A DNA stretch of 64,000 nt from an uncultured Eubacterium sp. (lineage in GTDB: Bacteria; Bacillota; Clostridia; Lachnospirales; Lachnospiraceae). This document shows, one piece after another, positions 16,392 through 25,625 of the stretch. The notes beneath the pieces were generated by a model, which was given only the letters and a program-made list of their open reading frames with translations, searched no databases and was not told the DNA's origin. The position numbers were made by a program, and so were the translations under genes. Each line of letters starts with the position of its first letter. Position 1 is the first letter of the stretch. The stretch is from the NCBI GenBank assembly GCA_910577225.1, contig CAJTMV010000014.1, positions 1-64,000 on the forward strand, in the 5' to 3' direction.

Positions 16392-17432
16392 ATGAGTGAT
16401 ATTACGATCAGGGATATTGCAAAACTCTGCGGAGTCGGGGTGAGCACCGTATCGCGTGCGATGAACGATCACCCCGACATTAACCCTGAAACAAAAGCAA
16501 AGATTATGCAGGTCATCGAGGAACACAATTATATTCCTAATAACAGCGCAAGAAATTTAAAACGCACCGAATCGAATACGATCGCACTGTTAATGAAAGG
16601 CATTGATAATCCGTTTTTTCAGGGAATGTTTCGTATTTTTGAAGAAATGCTGAGTCAGAAAGATTATTCATTTATTTTGCAGAAGGTCGGATTTGATGAA
16701 GATGAGATAAACGTTGCGCTCGAGCTGGAAAAAGAAAAGAAATTAAAAGGAATTATTTTTCTGGGCGGGCGCATTCGGGAAGGTACAAAAGACTTTGCCC
16801 TGCTTAACGTACCGTACATTCTCTGTACGGTACGTCAGCCGCAGAGGCCCGGAGAGAGTCCGGCGCATTTTGTAACCATCGACGATGTCAGGGAGAGCTT
16901 TAAGATCGTCGATTATCTGTGCAGCCTTGGACACCGCAGGATTGCCATTATTACATCGCTGCAGGAAGAACGAGGCGTCGGCAGCCTGCGTTATGAAGGA
17001 TATCTTGAGGCGCTAAAGAAAAACGGGATTACGCCGGACCCTGCGCTGGTCTGCTATATGAAGCATGACCTGGCGAGCTTTTCCGCGGAAAACGGTTATG
17101 CGGTAACACAGGAGCTGTTAGCCTCAGGAACAGAATTTACGGCTGTTTTTGCGGCTTCGGATATGACCGCGATCGGCGTATGTAAGGCGATACTGGAATC
17201 CGGCAGCCGGATACCGCAGGATTACTCGGTAGCCGGATTTGACGGACTCGATCTGACGCATTTTTATCATCCTTCGATTACGACGATTCATCAGCCGGTC
17301 AATGAGATGGCAAAGGCGGCGGTTCAGATGCTGTTTGCGCTGATGGAAGGGAATGCGTGCGACGGCGGACAGGTTTTTGAAGCCAGGCTGGAAGTACGGG
17401 AATCGACCGGTCCGGTGAAGCAGGTTTTATAA
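16392..17432 (+). CDS. LacI-family transcriptional regulator of the maltodextrin operon
   Basis: A 346-residue repressor. The N-terminal helix-turn-helix reads ITIRDIAKLCGVGVSTVSRAMN, with the hinge helix near NNSARNLKR (about 50-60), then a periplasmic-binding-protein-like effector domain (SNTIALLMKGIDNPFFQGM ... AASDMTAIGVCKAI). It begins two bases after the glucanotransferase stop and closes the operon, giving autogenous control. The three operator units at 10982-11020 have the CG-centred palindromic form bound by this family. The inducer is probably a malto-oligosaccharide or a sugar phosphate (inference). A strong terminator follows. Confidence 0.95.
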   Translation: MSDITIRDIAKLCGVGVSTVSRAMNDHPDINPETKAKIMQVIEEHNYIPNNSARNLKRTESNTIALLMKGIDNPFFQGMFRIFEEMLSQKDYSFILQKVGFDEDEINVALELEKEKKLKGIIFLGGRIREGTKDFALLNVPYILCTVRQPQRPGESPAHFVTIDDVRESFKIVDYLCSLGHRRIAIITSLQEERGVGSLRYEGYLEALKKNGITPDPALVCYMKHDLASFSAENGYAVTQELLASGTEFTAVFAASDMTAIGVCKAILESGSRIPQDYSVAGFDGLDLTHFYHPSITTIHQPVNEMAKAAVQMLFALMEGNACDGGQVFEARLEVRESTGPVKQVL

Positions 17433-17474
17433 CTTCCAGGATATGCTGCATCAAATGATTTAAGAACATAACAG

Positions 17475-17544
17475 AAAGAGGAGCCGTTTGGATCATTGTA
17501 TACGCCGCAGGCGTAAAACAATTACAAAACGGCTCCTCTTTTTT
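17475..17544 (+). terminator. Long-stem terminator between the LacI-type gene and pyrI
   Basis: A 15-bp stem (17475-17489 with 17527-17541) ends in six T. Its loop contains a second small hairpin (TACGCC 17501-17506 with GGCGTA 17510-17515). It lies between convergent units and may also serve pyrBI on the other strand, where the T-run is weaker. Confidence 0.88.
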
Positions 17545-17561
17545 GAGATGCGACAGGGAAA

Positions 17562-18011
17562 CTATTTTAAAAAGGTCAGCTTGCGTCTGCCTTTGAATCT
17601 GGTTTCGCAATATTTACAGCGATACACCTGCTTTTGAGCGTCTGTCAGCAGAAAGATCTGCTCCAGCTCCTGTTCGATCGAAGTAATGCAGCGTGGGTTT
17701 TTGCAGCGAATGACATTTTTGATTTCTTTTGGAAGGGACAGTTCCCGCTTTTCCACAATTTTTTCATTTTTAATAATATTCACCGTGATGTTATGATCGA
17801 TAAAACCCAGAATATCCAGATCCAGTGCATCGATCGGACATTCTACTTTGATAATGTCTTTTTTACCCATTTTATTGCTGCGGGCATTTTTAATAATCGC
17901 AACGCAGCAGTCCAGCCGGTCCAGCTTCAGATCGTGGTAGATCTGAAAGCTCATTCCTGCCTGGATGTGGTCTAGTACAAAGCCTTCCTGAATTCCGCTG
18001 ATATTAAGCAT
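17562..18011 (-). CDS. pyrI: Aspartate carbamoyltransferase regulatory subunit
   Basis: A 149-residue regulatory chain that binds nucleotides and holds catalytic trimers together through a zinc domain. The zinc ligands are visible near the C-terminus as CKNPRC and YRCKYC. The N-terminal part is the allosteric ferredoxin-like domain (IDHIQAGMSFQIYHDL). It starts 15 bases after the pyrB stop with an AAGGAGGA ribosome site. A pyrBI pair of this type is known from enterobacteria and some clostridia, whereas Bacillus uses an unregulated PyrB. Confidence 0.96.
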   Translation of the reverse strand: MLNISGIQEGFVLDHIQAGMSFQIYHDLKLDRLDCCVAIIKNARSNKMGKKDIIKVECPIDALDLDILGFIDHNITVNIIKNEKIVEKRELSLPKEIKNVIRCKNPRCITSIEQELEQIFLLTDAQKQVYRCKYCETRFKGRRKLTFLK

Positions 18012-18025
18012 AAGGGATCCTCCTT

Positions 18026-18946
18026 CTAATCGATATGTATGTCAAGCAGCGTCAGAATGAGCGCCATACGGACATAGACGCCATATTGTGCCTGTTTAAA
18101 ATAGACGGCTCTTGGGTCGTCGTCCACTTCTACGGAGATTTCATTGACGCGCGGGAGCGGATGAAGCACGAGCATATCCTTTGGCGCAAGTTTCATCTTT
18201 GCCTTATCCAGTATATAGAAATCTTTCATACGTATGTAGTCTTCTTCATTGAAGAACCGTTCTTTTTGTACGCGTGTCATATACAACAGATCCAGATCTG
18301 CCATGGCGTCTTCCAGACGTTCTACTTCTTTATATGGAATATGTCCCGCGTTCAGCACATCTTCACGGATATAGCCAGGGACCCGCAGCTCTTCCGGTGA
18401 GATCAGCACAAATTCAATAGCGGGATAGCGAATCAGGGCATTGATCAGAGAATGGACCGTACGGCCAAATTTCAGATCGCCGCAAAGACCAACTTTTAAA
18501 TGGTCCAGATGACCTTTGAGAGAATAGATCGTCAGTAAATCGGTCAGCGTCTGCGTCGGGTGCTGGTGACCGCCGTCGCCGGCATTGATGACCGGAATGG
18601 ACGAGCGGCTGCTGGCAACAAGGGCAGCGCCTTCTTTTGGATGACGGATGGCACAGATATCTGCATAACAGGAAATGACACGGATCGTATCCGATACGCT
18701 TTCCCCCTTGGCAGCCGAGCTGTTATCGCTGCTGGCAAAGCCAATCACACTGCCGCCGAGATTTAACATGGCAGCTTCAAAACTAAGCCTTGTTCTTGTA
18801 CTCGGTTCATAAAAACAGGTCGCGAGCTTTTTACCCTCACAGGCATGCGCATATTTTTGCGGGTCTGCTTCGATGGCATTCGCCAGTTTTAACAGATCAT
18901 CCAGCTCGGTTACAGAAAAATCCAACGGATTAAGTAAGTGCTTCAT
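18026..18946 (-). CDS. pyrB: Aspartate carbamoyltransferase catalytic subunit
   Basis: A 306-residue catalytic chain that condenses carbamoyl phosphate and aspartate in pyrimidine synthesis. The carbamoyl-phosphate loop STRTRLSFE is near residue 51, followed by HPTQTLTDL (near 130) and the aspartate-site LPRVNEI near the C-terminus. An AAGGAGG ribosome site precedes the start. It is first in a two-gene unit with pyrI and has its own promoter at 18996-19024. I see no classic PyrR anti-terminator in the about 50-base leader, so any control must be of another kind. Confidence 0.97.
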   Translation of the reverse strand: MKHLLNPLDFSVTELDDLLKLANAIEADPQKYAHACEGKKLATCFYEPSTRTRLSFEAAMLNLGGSVIGFASSDNSSAAKGESVSDTIRVISCYADICAIRHPKEGAALVASSRSSIPVINAGDGGHQHPTQTLTDLLTIYSLKGHLDHLKVGLCGDLKFGRTVHSLINALIRYPAIEFVLISPEELRVPGYIREDVLNAGHIPYKEVERLEDAMADLDLLYMTRVQKERFFNEEDYIRMKDFYILDKAKMKLAPKDMLVLHPLPRVNEISVEVDDDPRAVYFKQAQYGVYVRMALILTLLDIHID

Positions 18947-18995
18947 AGGTTGTCCTCCTTGAATTTTGAAATGTCAGTTCGTGGGCATTTTTACA

Positions 18996-19024
18996 ATCAT
19001 ATAATAAAGAAGGATAAAATTCAA
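18996..19024 (-). promoter_or_regulatory. Sigma-A promoter of pyrBI
   Basis: On the minus strand: TTGAAT (19024-19019), a 17-base spacer and TATGAT (19001-18996), about 50 bases before the pyrB start. Confidence 0.7.
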
Positions 19025-19050
19025 GAGTGAAAAATAAATTTAGGGGATGG

Positions 19051-19321
19051 GTTATTTTAGTGGCTACGCGGACGTGTCCGTGACAGCTGGAAGGGCCCGG
19101 GAAGCGGCGGCATGGGACTGAAAGGACGTTCAGGGGGCGCTTTTAGCGGAGGTGAAATCCAGCGCTTACGCAGACTTAGGCACGAGGCCCACACGCCGAG
19201 TGTCTTAGTCGGAGTTAGCGATTAGTTCACCGCAGCGTTGCCCCAGTCCGCTCAGGGGATGCCTCCGCCCCAAACTCCAATTCGCCGCCCGCAGCGTCGT
19301 CCGCGTAGCCACATAAATAAC
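19051..19321. repeat. 271-bp GC-rich element with 24-bp terminal inverted repeats; candidate structured RNA or MITE
   Basis: The ends 19051-19074 and 19298-19321 are inverted copies matching at 22 of 24 bases, including 15 perfect bp (GTGGCTACGCGGACG). The interior is much richer in G and C than its AT-rich flanks and has no credible ORF. Complementary segments nest without conflict: GCGGCG 19104-19109 with 19283-19288; hairpin 19118-19133; hairpin 19137-19165; arm 19173-19179 with 19204-19210, capped by ACAC/GTGT; arm GGAGTT 19211-19216 with 19273-19278, holding GGGG/CCCC at 19255-19271. That is the pattern of a large folded RNA with four branches. The terminal repeats would equally fit a miniature transposable element. 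No target-site duplication is obvious, and which strand is transcribed is unclear. Confidence 0.7.
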
Positions 19322-19440
19322 ACACCTCCGCATTTTCATCACGAATAGTAGAAGAAACAAAACAGATGTGCTATAATCTTTGTCATGGCAACCGATATCG
19401 CATTGGTCGGAAAAGACGTTCTGGTAAAGGAGCAGTAATT

Positions 19441-21078
19441 GTGATAAAAATATTTTTAGTAGAGGATGAAATCATTATCCGCGAAGCGATCCACAAGATG
19501 ATTCCATGGGAAAAATACGGATTTGAATTTGCAGGCGAAGCCAAAGACGGGGAAATGGCGCTTCCGGCGATTCGCAGCATACGGCCGGATGTGCTGATTA
19601 CAGATATTAAAATGCCGTTTATGGATGGACTGGCATTAAGCCGGCTTGTCTTAAAAGAGCTGCCGGATACGAAGATTATTATTGTAAGCGGCTATGACGA
19701 CTTTGAGTATGCAAGGCAGGCGATATCGCTCGGCGTCGAGCAGTATTTGTTAAAGCCGGTGACAAAGTCCGCGTTTATTGAAGTGCTGGAAAAGATTCGT
19801 GAAAAGTATGAAAAAGAAGTGGAACAAAAAGATTATATCGAAAAATTTCAAAAAGATATCCGTGAGTATGAGAAAAATACGCGCAGGGATTTTTTCGAAA
19901 TGCTTGTATCAGGCAAGGCAGAGCTGACAAAAATATATGAAAAGGCAGAGCAGCTTGGGATTGATATATTATCGGAGTGCTATAATCTTGTCTTGTTTTC
20001 GGTCGCCTCCATAGAAAAGCAAAGAGAGATCGTGGATGCTTATACGCCTGAGATGGACAATCTGCTGACACAGATCGATATATTGATTCAGCAAAATGAG
20101 CAGTATCTGCTGTTCCGAAACCAGATGTTTAGCTATGCTGTGCTTGTAAAAGCGCCGAAAAGCGGGATTGTGCAGCAGACAAAAGCATGTATGGAGCTTT
20201 TGACGCAGATATTTGAAAAAGAACGCATCGACTGGTTTATGTGCCATGCGACGCCGGTCGACCGGCTGAGTCTGCTGGGGAAATGCTATAAAGAGGCGAT
20301 GAAGACGTTTGCGCTGCGTTATGTCGGTTATTCGCATGTCATCTCGTATGAGGAGCCGGACAGACAGCGGGAGCATGCCAACGTCGATCTGCGTGCGATC
20401 GATACAGACGCTGTGAATCCGGATATGATCCGCAACTTTTTATGTCAGGCACTGCAGGAAGAAGCGGAGGGATTTGTCGAAAACTATTTTCATCTGATCG
20501 GAGAAGAAGCGCTCAAATCGCAGATGTTTTGTCAGTATATTTTGCTGAACATCTATTTTTGCGCCGTTTCGTTTGTACAGGGGCTTGGCATTGACAAAAT
20601 GCGGCTTTCGGAGCAGATATCGGATATTCAGGTAGATCGTCCGGGCAATCCCGGGCAGATGCGTGAGAAAATGATAAAAATACTTACCTGTGCGATCGGG
20701 ATGCGGGAGGAAAGCACGAGGGGAAAATATAAAACGATGATTCAGACCGCCGTGCAGTTTATGGAGGAAAATTATGCGGACGAGTCGCTGAATCTGAATA
20801 AAGTAGCGTGCGCTGCAAACGTCAGCCCCAACCATTTTAGCGCTCTGTTCTCACAGGAAATGAAACAGACGTTTATCGAATATCTGACAGGACTGCGGAT
20901 GCGAAAAGCCAGAGAGCTGCTGCGCTGCAGTGACAAGCGTTCTGGGGAAATTGCTCTGGAGGTCGGATATAAGGATGCCCATTATTTCAGCTTTTTATTT
21001 AAAAAAACACAGGGCTGTACGCCAAGCGGATACCGCAGCCAGAGCAGACAGCCGGATCTGGAAAAGCCAGAAACATAA
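19441..21078 (+). CDS. YesN-type response regulator (receiver + AraC DNA-binding domain)
   Basis: A 545-residue regulator. The receiver domain is at residues 1-120, with acidic pocket E8/D9, phospho-acceptor D55 (LITDIKMP) and K in LLKPVTK. A long helical middle region follows, and the last about 100 residues form an AraC-type double helix-turn-helix (LNLNKVACAANVSPNHFSALF ... GEIALEVGYKDAHYFSFLFKK). I use GTG 19441, because the receiver fold begins there and AAAGGAG sits 9 bases upstream; the frame is open to 19366. It is paired with the histidine kinase 48 bases downstream, and the sugar transporter that follows is its likely target. Confidence 0.93.
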   Translation: MIKIFLVEDEIIIREAIHKMIPWEKYGFEFAGEAKDGEMALPAIRSIRPDVLITDIKMPFMDGLALSRLVLKELPDTKIIIVSGYDDFEYARQAISLGVEQYLLKPVTKSAFIEVLEKIREKYEKEVEQKDYIEKFQKDIREYEKNTRRDFFEMLVSGKAELTKIYEKAEQLGIDILSECYNLVLFSVASIEKQREIVDAYTPEMDNLLTQIDILIQQNEQYLLFRNQMFSYAVLVKAPKSGIVQQTKACMELLTQIFEKERIDWFMCHATPVDRLSLLGKCYKEAMKTFALRYVGYSHVISYEEPDRQREHANVDLRAIDTDAVNPDMIRNFLCQALQEEAEGFVENYFHLIGEEALKSQMFCQYILLNIYFCAVSFVQGLGIDKMRLSEQISDIQVDRPGNPGQMREKMIKILTCAIGMREESTRGKYKTMIQTAVQFMEENYADESLNLNKVACAANVSPNHFSALFSQEMKQTFIEYLTGLRMRKARELLRCSDKRSGEIALEVGYKDAHYFSFLFKKTQGCTPSGYRSQSRQPDLEKPET

Positions 21079-21126
21079 ACAACGCATAGGGGTATACATA
21101 GATCAGAACAGTTTTGGGAGGCGGAT

Positions 21127-22572
21127 ATGAAGAAACGGTTTAAAAAAAAATATCAGAATATGAGTCTGCATCAGAAACTGCGTTATATCATACTGAGCCT
21201 GGCGCTGCCGCTTGTCTTTTGCATGATTGCAGCGCTCGGCGTATTTGCGTATTATGCGTGGCAGTATCGGGAGGTTACGCATAATGTGACGATTGGAAGC
21301 AGTTTTAATCTGAATTTTAAGGAAAATATTGATCTGAAAATGTACCATTATTCGGTATCCAGCAGACAACAGACGCGGCTTCCGGTGGAAGACGTGGAGG
21401 AAGCGGTGCGTATTGCACAGTCTTTAAAGGCAACGACCAGTTATAAAAACAGCCGTCAGGCACTCTTAAACGTACTGGATTACTGCGATAACCTCAAATC
21501 ACGCATGTATATGCTGGAACAGACAGAAGATTATGACAGCCGTCAGATGCAGCTGGAAAATAATATCTATGTACTGACCAATCTGATTCGGGAGAAAATG
21601 CTGGATTATATTTATTACGAAGCCGCTTACTTATCCGATATCGGAAAGGAGATGATACACAGCATCATGGTTACGATCGTCTGTATTGGGTGTATCATGC
21701 TGCTTGTCGTCGTTACCGTACTGCAGCGTTCCTTTTACTTTTCCAAAGGGATTACCAGACCGATCGGCAGCCTGTGCGAGAATGTCAGGCGAATCGGGGA
21801 AGGACAGTTTCAGGTAGATACGATAGAGATCGACGATTACGAGATTGCGAAGCTGGATACAGGTATTCGAAAGATGGCAGAACGTATCAGCTGCCTGCTG
21901 CAAAATGTCAAACAGGAAGAAATGCTGCATCATAAAATGGAGCTGCAGCTGCTGCAGGCGCAGATTAATCCGCATTTTTTATACAATACGCTGGACACGA
22001 TTGTCTGGCTGGTGGAATGCGGGATGAACGACGAAGCCGTCCGTATGCTGGGCGATTTGTCCGTTTTTTTCCGCACCATGCTCTCGAAAGGGGAAGATAT
22101 TATTTCTTTAAAGGAAGAGGTGACGCATACGCGCAGTTATCTGGACATCCAGCAGGTACGATACCGGGATATTCTGGATTTTGAGATATCGCTGCCCAGA
22201 GAGCTTGAAAAAGTCTGTCTGCCAAAGCTGACGCTGCAGCCGCTTGCAGAAAATGCGCTGTATCACGGTGTAAAAGAAAAGCGGGGGAAGAGCAAGATCT
22301 GGATTACCTGTTGCCAGGAAGGAGAAACCGTTGTGATCCGGGTGCGGGATAACGGTATCGGCATTGCCGCAGAGCGCCTGGAGCAGTTACGCAAGGCGTT
22401 AAATAACAGACAGCGTATTGGGTTTGGGATGTCCGCGGTACAGGAACGCCTGCTGCTGTTTTTCGGGGAACCATACGGTATGACGGTTACTTCTGCATAT
22501 GGGGAAGGCACCTGTGTTCAGATTTGCATACCAATATCGGAAAAATTTCAACCAAAATCGGAAAATATTTAA
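21127..22572 (+). CDS. YesM-type sensor histidine kinase
   Basis: A 481-residue membrane kinase. One transmembrane helix is near residues 20-43 and another near 177-200, bracketing an extracytoplasmic sensor of about 130 residues. A HAMP linker (ITRPIGSL...GEGQFQV) follows, then the His_kinase domain with LLQAQINPHFLYNTLD, phospho-acceptor H283, and a HATPase_c domain with LQPLAENALYHGV and DNGIGI. This is the LytS/YesM class, common for sugar sensing in Lachnospiraceae. It works with the preceding response regulator. A GGGAGG ribosome site supports the start. Confidence 0.94.
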   Translation: MKKRFKKKYQNMSLHQKLRYIILSLALPLVFCMIAALGVFAYYAWQYREVTHNVTIGSSFNLNFKENIDLKMYHYSVSSRQQTRLPVEDVEEAVRIAQSLKATTSYKNSRQALLNVLDYCDNLKSRMYMLEQTEDYDSRQMQLENNIYVLTNLIREKMLDYIYYEAAYLSDIGKEMIHSIMVTIVCIGCIMLLVVVTVLQRSFYFSKGITRPIGSLCENVRRIGEGQFQVDTIEIDDYEIAKLDTGIRKMAERISCLLQNVKQEEMLHHKMELQLLQAQINPHFLYNTLDTIVWLVECGMNDEAVRMLGDLSVFFRTMLSKGEDIISLKEEVTHTRSYLDIQQVRYRDILDFEISLPRELEKVCLPKLTLQPLAENALYHGVKEKRGKSKIWITCCQEGETVVIRVRDNGIGIAAERLEQLRKALNNRQRIGFGMSAVQERLLLFFGEPYGMTVTSAYGEGTCVQICIPISEKFQPKSENI

Positions 22573-22670
22573 CTTTTTATAGAAAAAACGTAAGATAACA
22601 AACAAAACTATGAAGAATCTTTATGGAATTTTTAGAATAAAATATCTATAATAAATTTATAACAACAAAG

Positions 22671-22685
22671 CAAGCCGGCGGCTTG
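22671..22685 (+). other. Small hairpin just before the ytfQ ribosome site
   Basis: CAAGCC (22671-22676), three bases, then GGCTTG (22680-22685), about 5 bases before GGAGG. A -10-like TATAAT lies at 22647-22652, but without a convincing -35, as would fit a promoter that needs an activator such as the upstream response regulator. Confidence 0.4.
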
Positions 22686-22701
22686 GAAAAGGAGGATATA
22701 T

Positions 22702-23874
22702 ATGAAAAGGAAAATCGTAGCATTATTTTTGGCAACCTGTATGGCAATGTCCATGACAGCATGCGGCGGTAAAGATGCATCCACAGATAACGCAAGCTCG
22801 AACGATGCGGCAGGCGGAGACGATGCGGCAGCAGATGACGCGACAGGCGGAGACGATGCGGCAGGCGGAGACGACGCAGCAGGCGGAGACGATGCGGCAG
22901 GCGGAGACGACGCGGCAGGCGGTACGCTTACCGTAGGATTTTCGCAGGTAGGCGCAGAGTCTGACTGGAGAACTGCAAACTCTGCTTCTATGAAGGAGAC
23001 GTTTTCAGAAGCAAACGGTTACGAGCTCATTTTTGACGATGCACAGCAGAAACAGGAAAATCAGATTGCAGCTATCCGTAACTTTATTCAGCAGGAAGTG
23101 GATTATATCGTACTGGCTCCGGTTACAGAGACCGGCTGGGATACCGTATTACAGGAAGCGTATGACGCCGGAATTCCGGTAATTATCGTAGACCGTATGG
23201 TAAATATCTCCAATGAAGAGCTTTATACGGCATGGGTAGGCTCCAACTTCCAGTTAGAGGGCGAGAAAGCATGCGCATGGCTGGAGGCTTATGCAGAGGC
23301 AACCGGCAAAGGCAGCGAAGAGCTTAACATTATCGATATCCAGGGTACGATTGGCGCATCTGCACAGATCGGACGTACGGCAGGTCTGGAAGCAGCGATC
23401 GAAGCGCATGACAACTGGAAGCTGTTAGAAGCGCAAAGCGGCGAGTTCACACAGGCAAAAGGACAGGAAGTCATGGAATCCCTGCTGAAACAGTATGACG
23501 ACATCGACGTGGTATATTGTGAAAACGATAACGAAGCGTTTGGCGCAATCGACGCGATTGAAGCTGCAGGTAAGACGGTTGGAAAAGAAATTGGCAAAGA
23601 TATTCTTGTAATGTCCTTTGACTCTACCAACGCTGGTCTGACAGACGTATTAAACGGCAAGATTATCTGCAATACAGAATGTAATCCACTGCACGGGCCT
23701 CGTGTAGAAGAAATCATTAAAAAGCTGGAAGCAGGCGAACAGGTAGAAAAACAGCAGTTCGTAGATGAAGAAATCTTCGCAGGTACAGAAGACGTACCTT
23801 CCATCAAAGTGAATGATACAGAATATACAGTTACTACAGTTACACAGGAAGTCATCGACGGACGTGCATATTAA
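22702..23874 (+). CDS. ytfQ: Sugar ABC transporter substrate-binding lipoprotein (YtfQ-like)
   Basis: A 390-residue periplasmic-binding-protein (family 4) lipoprotein. The signal ends in MTAC with Cys21 lipidated. Residues about 22-75 are a low-complexity tether with a repeated GGDDAA unit. The binding domain follows: GFSQVGAESDWRTANSASMK, then the hinge ALAPVTETGWDTVL-type segment and VYCENDNEAFGAIDAIEAAG. These features are closest, by eye, to YtfQ, the galactofuranose-binding protein of E. coli, and the three genes after it match YtfR, YtfT and YjfF. The real ligand in this organism is unproven. It lies downstream of the YesMN pair. Confidence 0.9.
   Translation: MKRKIVALFLATCMAMSMTACGGKDASTDNASSNDAAGGDDAAADDATGGDDAAGGDDAAGGDDAAGGDDAAGGTLTVGFSQVGAESDWRTANSASMKETFSEANGYELIFDDAQQKQENQIAAIRNFIQQEVDYIVLAPVTETGWDTVLQEAYDAGIPVIIVDRMVNISNEELYTAWVGSNFQLEGEKACAWLEAYAEATGKGSEELNIIDIQGTIGASAQIGRTAGLEAAIEAHDNWKLLEAQSGEFTQAKGQEVMESLLKQYDDIDVVYCENDNEAFGAIDAIEAAGKTVGKEIGKDILVMSFDSTNAGLTDVLNGKIICNTECNPLHGPRVEEIIKKLEAGEQVEKQQFVDEEIFAGTEDVPSIKVNDTEYTVTTVTQEVIDGRAY
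22815..22922 (+). repeat. 18-bp tandem repeats encoding GGDDAA in the ytfQ tether
   Basis: About six imperfect copies of an 18-bp unit (GGCGGAGACGATGCGGCA and one-base variants) run in frame and encode Gly-Gly-Asp-Asp-Ala-Ala. The copy number is likely to vary between strains by slippage, which would change tether length without shifting the frame. Confidence 0.85.
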
Positions 23875-24108
23875 TCAGTACTAAAGATAAAGCGTTTTTG
23901 TTCCGTAAGCGGGTCAGACCGCTGCGAATCAGGAAGGAACGGCAATCGCTGACGTACTGATAAATACATAAAGCGGGAAAGGCACGCGGTATAGAAACAA
24001 AGGAATGTACTGTATCGCGTGTTTTCTGCGCTCAAAAATAAAGAATGAATGTTGTAAACGATCTGCAGGTCTGTGTTTATAACAATGTTCGGAAAGCGGG
24101 TGAAAAGT

Positions 24109-25623
24109 ATGGATCAAAATGTAGTATTGACGATGAGGGACATCAGCAAGACCTTTCCGGGTGTCAAAGCATTGTCGCATGTGGATTTTACATTGCGAAA
24201 GGGCGAGGTTCATGCGCTGATGGGTGAGAACGGAGCGGGAAAATCAACTTTAATTAAAGTGCTCACCGGGGTGCATGAATTTGAATCAGGAGAAATCCGC
24301 ATGGATGGAAAGAGCGCGGCAATTATCAATCATTCGCCGCAGGAAGCACAGGAAAACGGTATCAGCACGGTGTATCAGGAGGTCAATCTCTGTCCGAACC
24401 TTACGGTGGCTGAAAATCTGTTTATCGGTCGTGAGCCAAGAAAATTTGGGATGATCGACTGGAAAACGATGAATAAAAAGTCGCAGGAGCTGTTAAAGAA
24501 TCTGGATATTGCCGTTTCTCCGACAACGATGCTGGACGAATGCTCGATCGCGATTCAGCAGATGATCGCAATCGCGCGCGCGGTAGATATGAAGTGTAAA
24601 GTGCTGATTCTGGATGAGCCGACTTCTTCCCTGGATGACAGCGAAGTAGAAAAGCTGTTTGTATTAATGCGTCGTTTGAAAAACGAAGGCGTCGGTATCG
24701 TTTTTGTTACCCATTTCTTAGAGCAGGTCTATGAAATCTGCGACCGGATCACGGTATTTCGAAACGGCGAGTTAGTCGGTGAATTTGAGACAGAAAAGCT
24801 GCCGCGCGTTATGCTGGTCGCAAAGATGATGGGCAAAGACTTTGACGATCTGGCTGATATCAAGGGGGATCGCAAGACACAGGCGAAAAAAACGGAACCG
24901 GTCATCGAAGCAAAAGGCATTGGACACCAGGGAACGATAAGACCGTTCGATATTACGTTTCATGCCGGCGAAGTGGTCGGTCTGACCGGCCTGTTAGGTT
25001 CCGGGCGCTCCGAGCTGGTACGCGCGGTATACGGCGCAGATAAAGCGGACTCCGGCACGCTGAAGGTAAAAGGTAAAGAAATAAAAATCAATACGCCGTT
25101 AGACGCCATGCAGGCTGGTATGGCATATCTGCCGGAAGACCGGAAAAAGGACGGAATCCTGGCAGACCTGTCCGTAAGGGAAAATATTATCATTGCGCTG
25201 CAGGCAAAACGGGGGATGTTTCACCCGATGAGCCGTAAGGAGATGGAAGATTTTGCGGATAAATATATCAAAGTGCTGCAGGTAAAGACGGCCAGCAGGG
25301 AAACGCCGATCAAGAGCTTATCCGGCGGGAATCAGCAGAAGGTCATTATTGGCCGCTGGCTGTTAACGAATCCGGATTACCTGATTTTGGATGAACCGAC
25401 CAGAGGTATCGATATCGGTACAAAGACCGAGATCCAAAAACTGGTACTGCAGCTTGCAGATGAAGGAAAGTCCATCACGTTTATTTCTTCAGAAGTAGAA
25501 GAGATGCTGCGTACCTGTTCGAGAATGGCGGTTCTGCGCGACGGCAGAAAGGTCGGAGAGATAGAGGGTGACGACTTAACGCAGGAGAAGATCATGCAGA
25601 CGATTGCCGGAGGTGAAAAATAG
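24109..25623 (+). CDS. ytfR: Sugar ABC transporter ATP-binding protein (YtfR-like, two ABC domains)
   Basis: A 504-residue tandem ATPase of the RbsA/MglA/YtfR class. The first domain has Walker A GENGAGKST, a degenerate signature near QQMIAIARA, and Walker B LILDEPTSSLD. The second has an altered P-loop (GLLGSGRSE), the full signature LSGGNQQK and LILDEPTRGID, which is normal for this class. I start at ATG 24109, where homology to the family begins; in-frame ATGs at 24073 and 24085 are possible, and the ribosome site is weak. The 234-bp gap after ytfQ holds a GTTCC...GGAAC / AGCGG...CCGCT stem near 23899-23940, but no T-run, possibly an mRNA processing or stability site. Confidence 0.94.
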   Translation: MDQNVVLTMRDISKTFPGVKALSHVDFTLRKGEVHALMGENGAGKSTLIKVLTGVHEFESGEIRMDGKSAAIINHSPQEAQENGISTVYQEVNLCPNLTVAENLFIGREPRKFGMIDWKTMNKKSQELLKNLDIAVSPTTMLDECSIAIQQMIAIARAVDMKCKVLILDEPTSSLDDSEVEKLFVLMRRLKNEGVGIVFVTHFLEQVYEICDRITVFRNGELVGEFETEKLPRVMLVAKMMGKDFDDLADIKGDRKTQAKKTEPVIEAKGIGHQGTIRPFDITFHAGEVVGLTGLLGSGRSELVRAVYGADKADSGTLKVKGKEIKINTPLDAMQAGMAYLPEDRKKDGILADLSVRENIIIALQAKRGMFHPMSRKEMEDFADKYIKVLQVKTASRETPIKSLSGGNQQKVIIGRWLLTNPDYLILDEPTRGIDIGTKTEIQKLVLQLADEGKSITFISSEVEEMLRTCSRMAVLRDGRKVGEIEGDDLTQEKIMQTIAGGEK

Positions 25624-25625
25624 TT

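Noticed and set aside
19322..19440. TATAAT at 19372 upstream of the YesN-type gene considered as a promoter
   Set aside because: The sequence 17 bases upstream is not a credible -35, so it is left uncalled.
22815..22922. 18-bp repeats considered as a CRISPR or iteron cluster
   Set aside because: They have no spacers and encode the lipoprotein tether.
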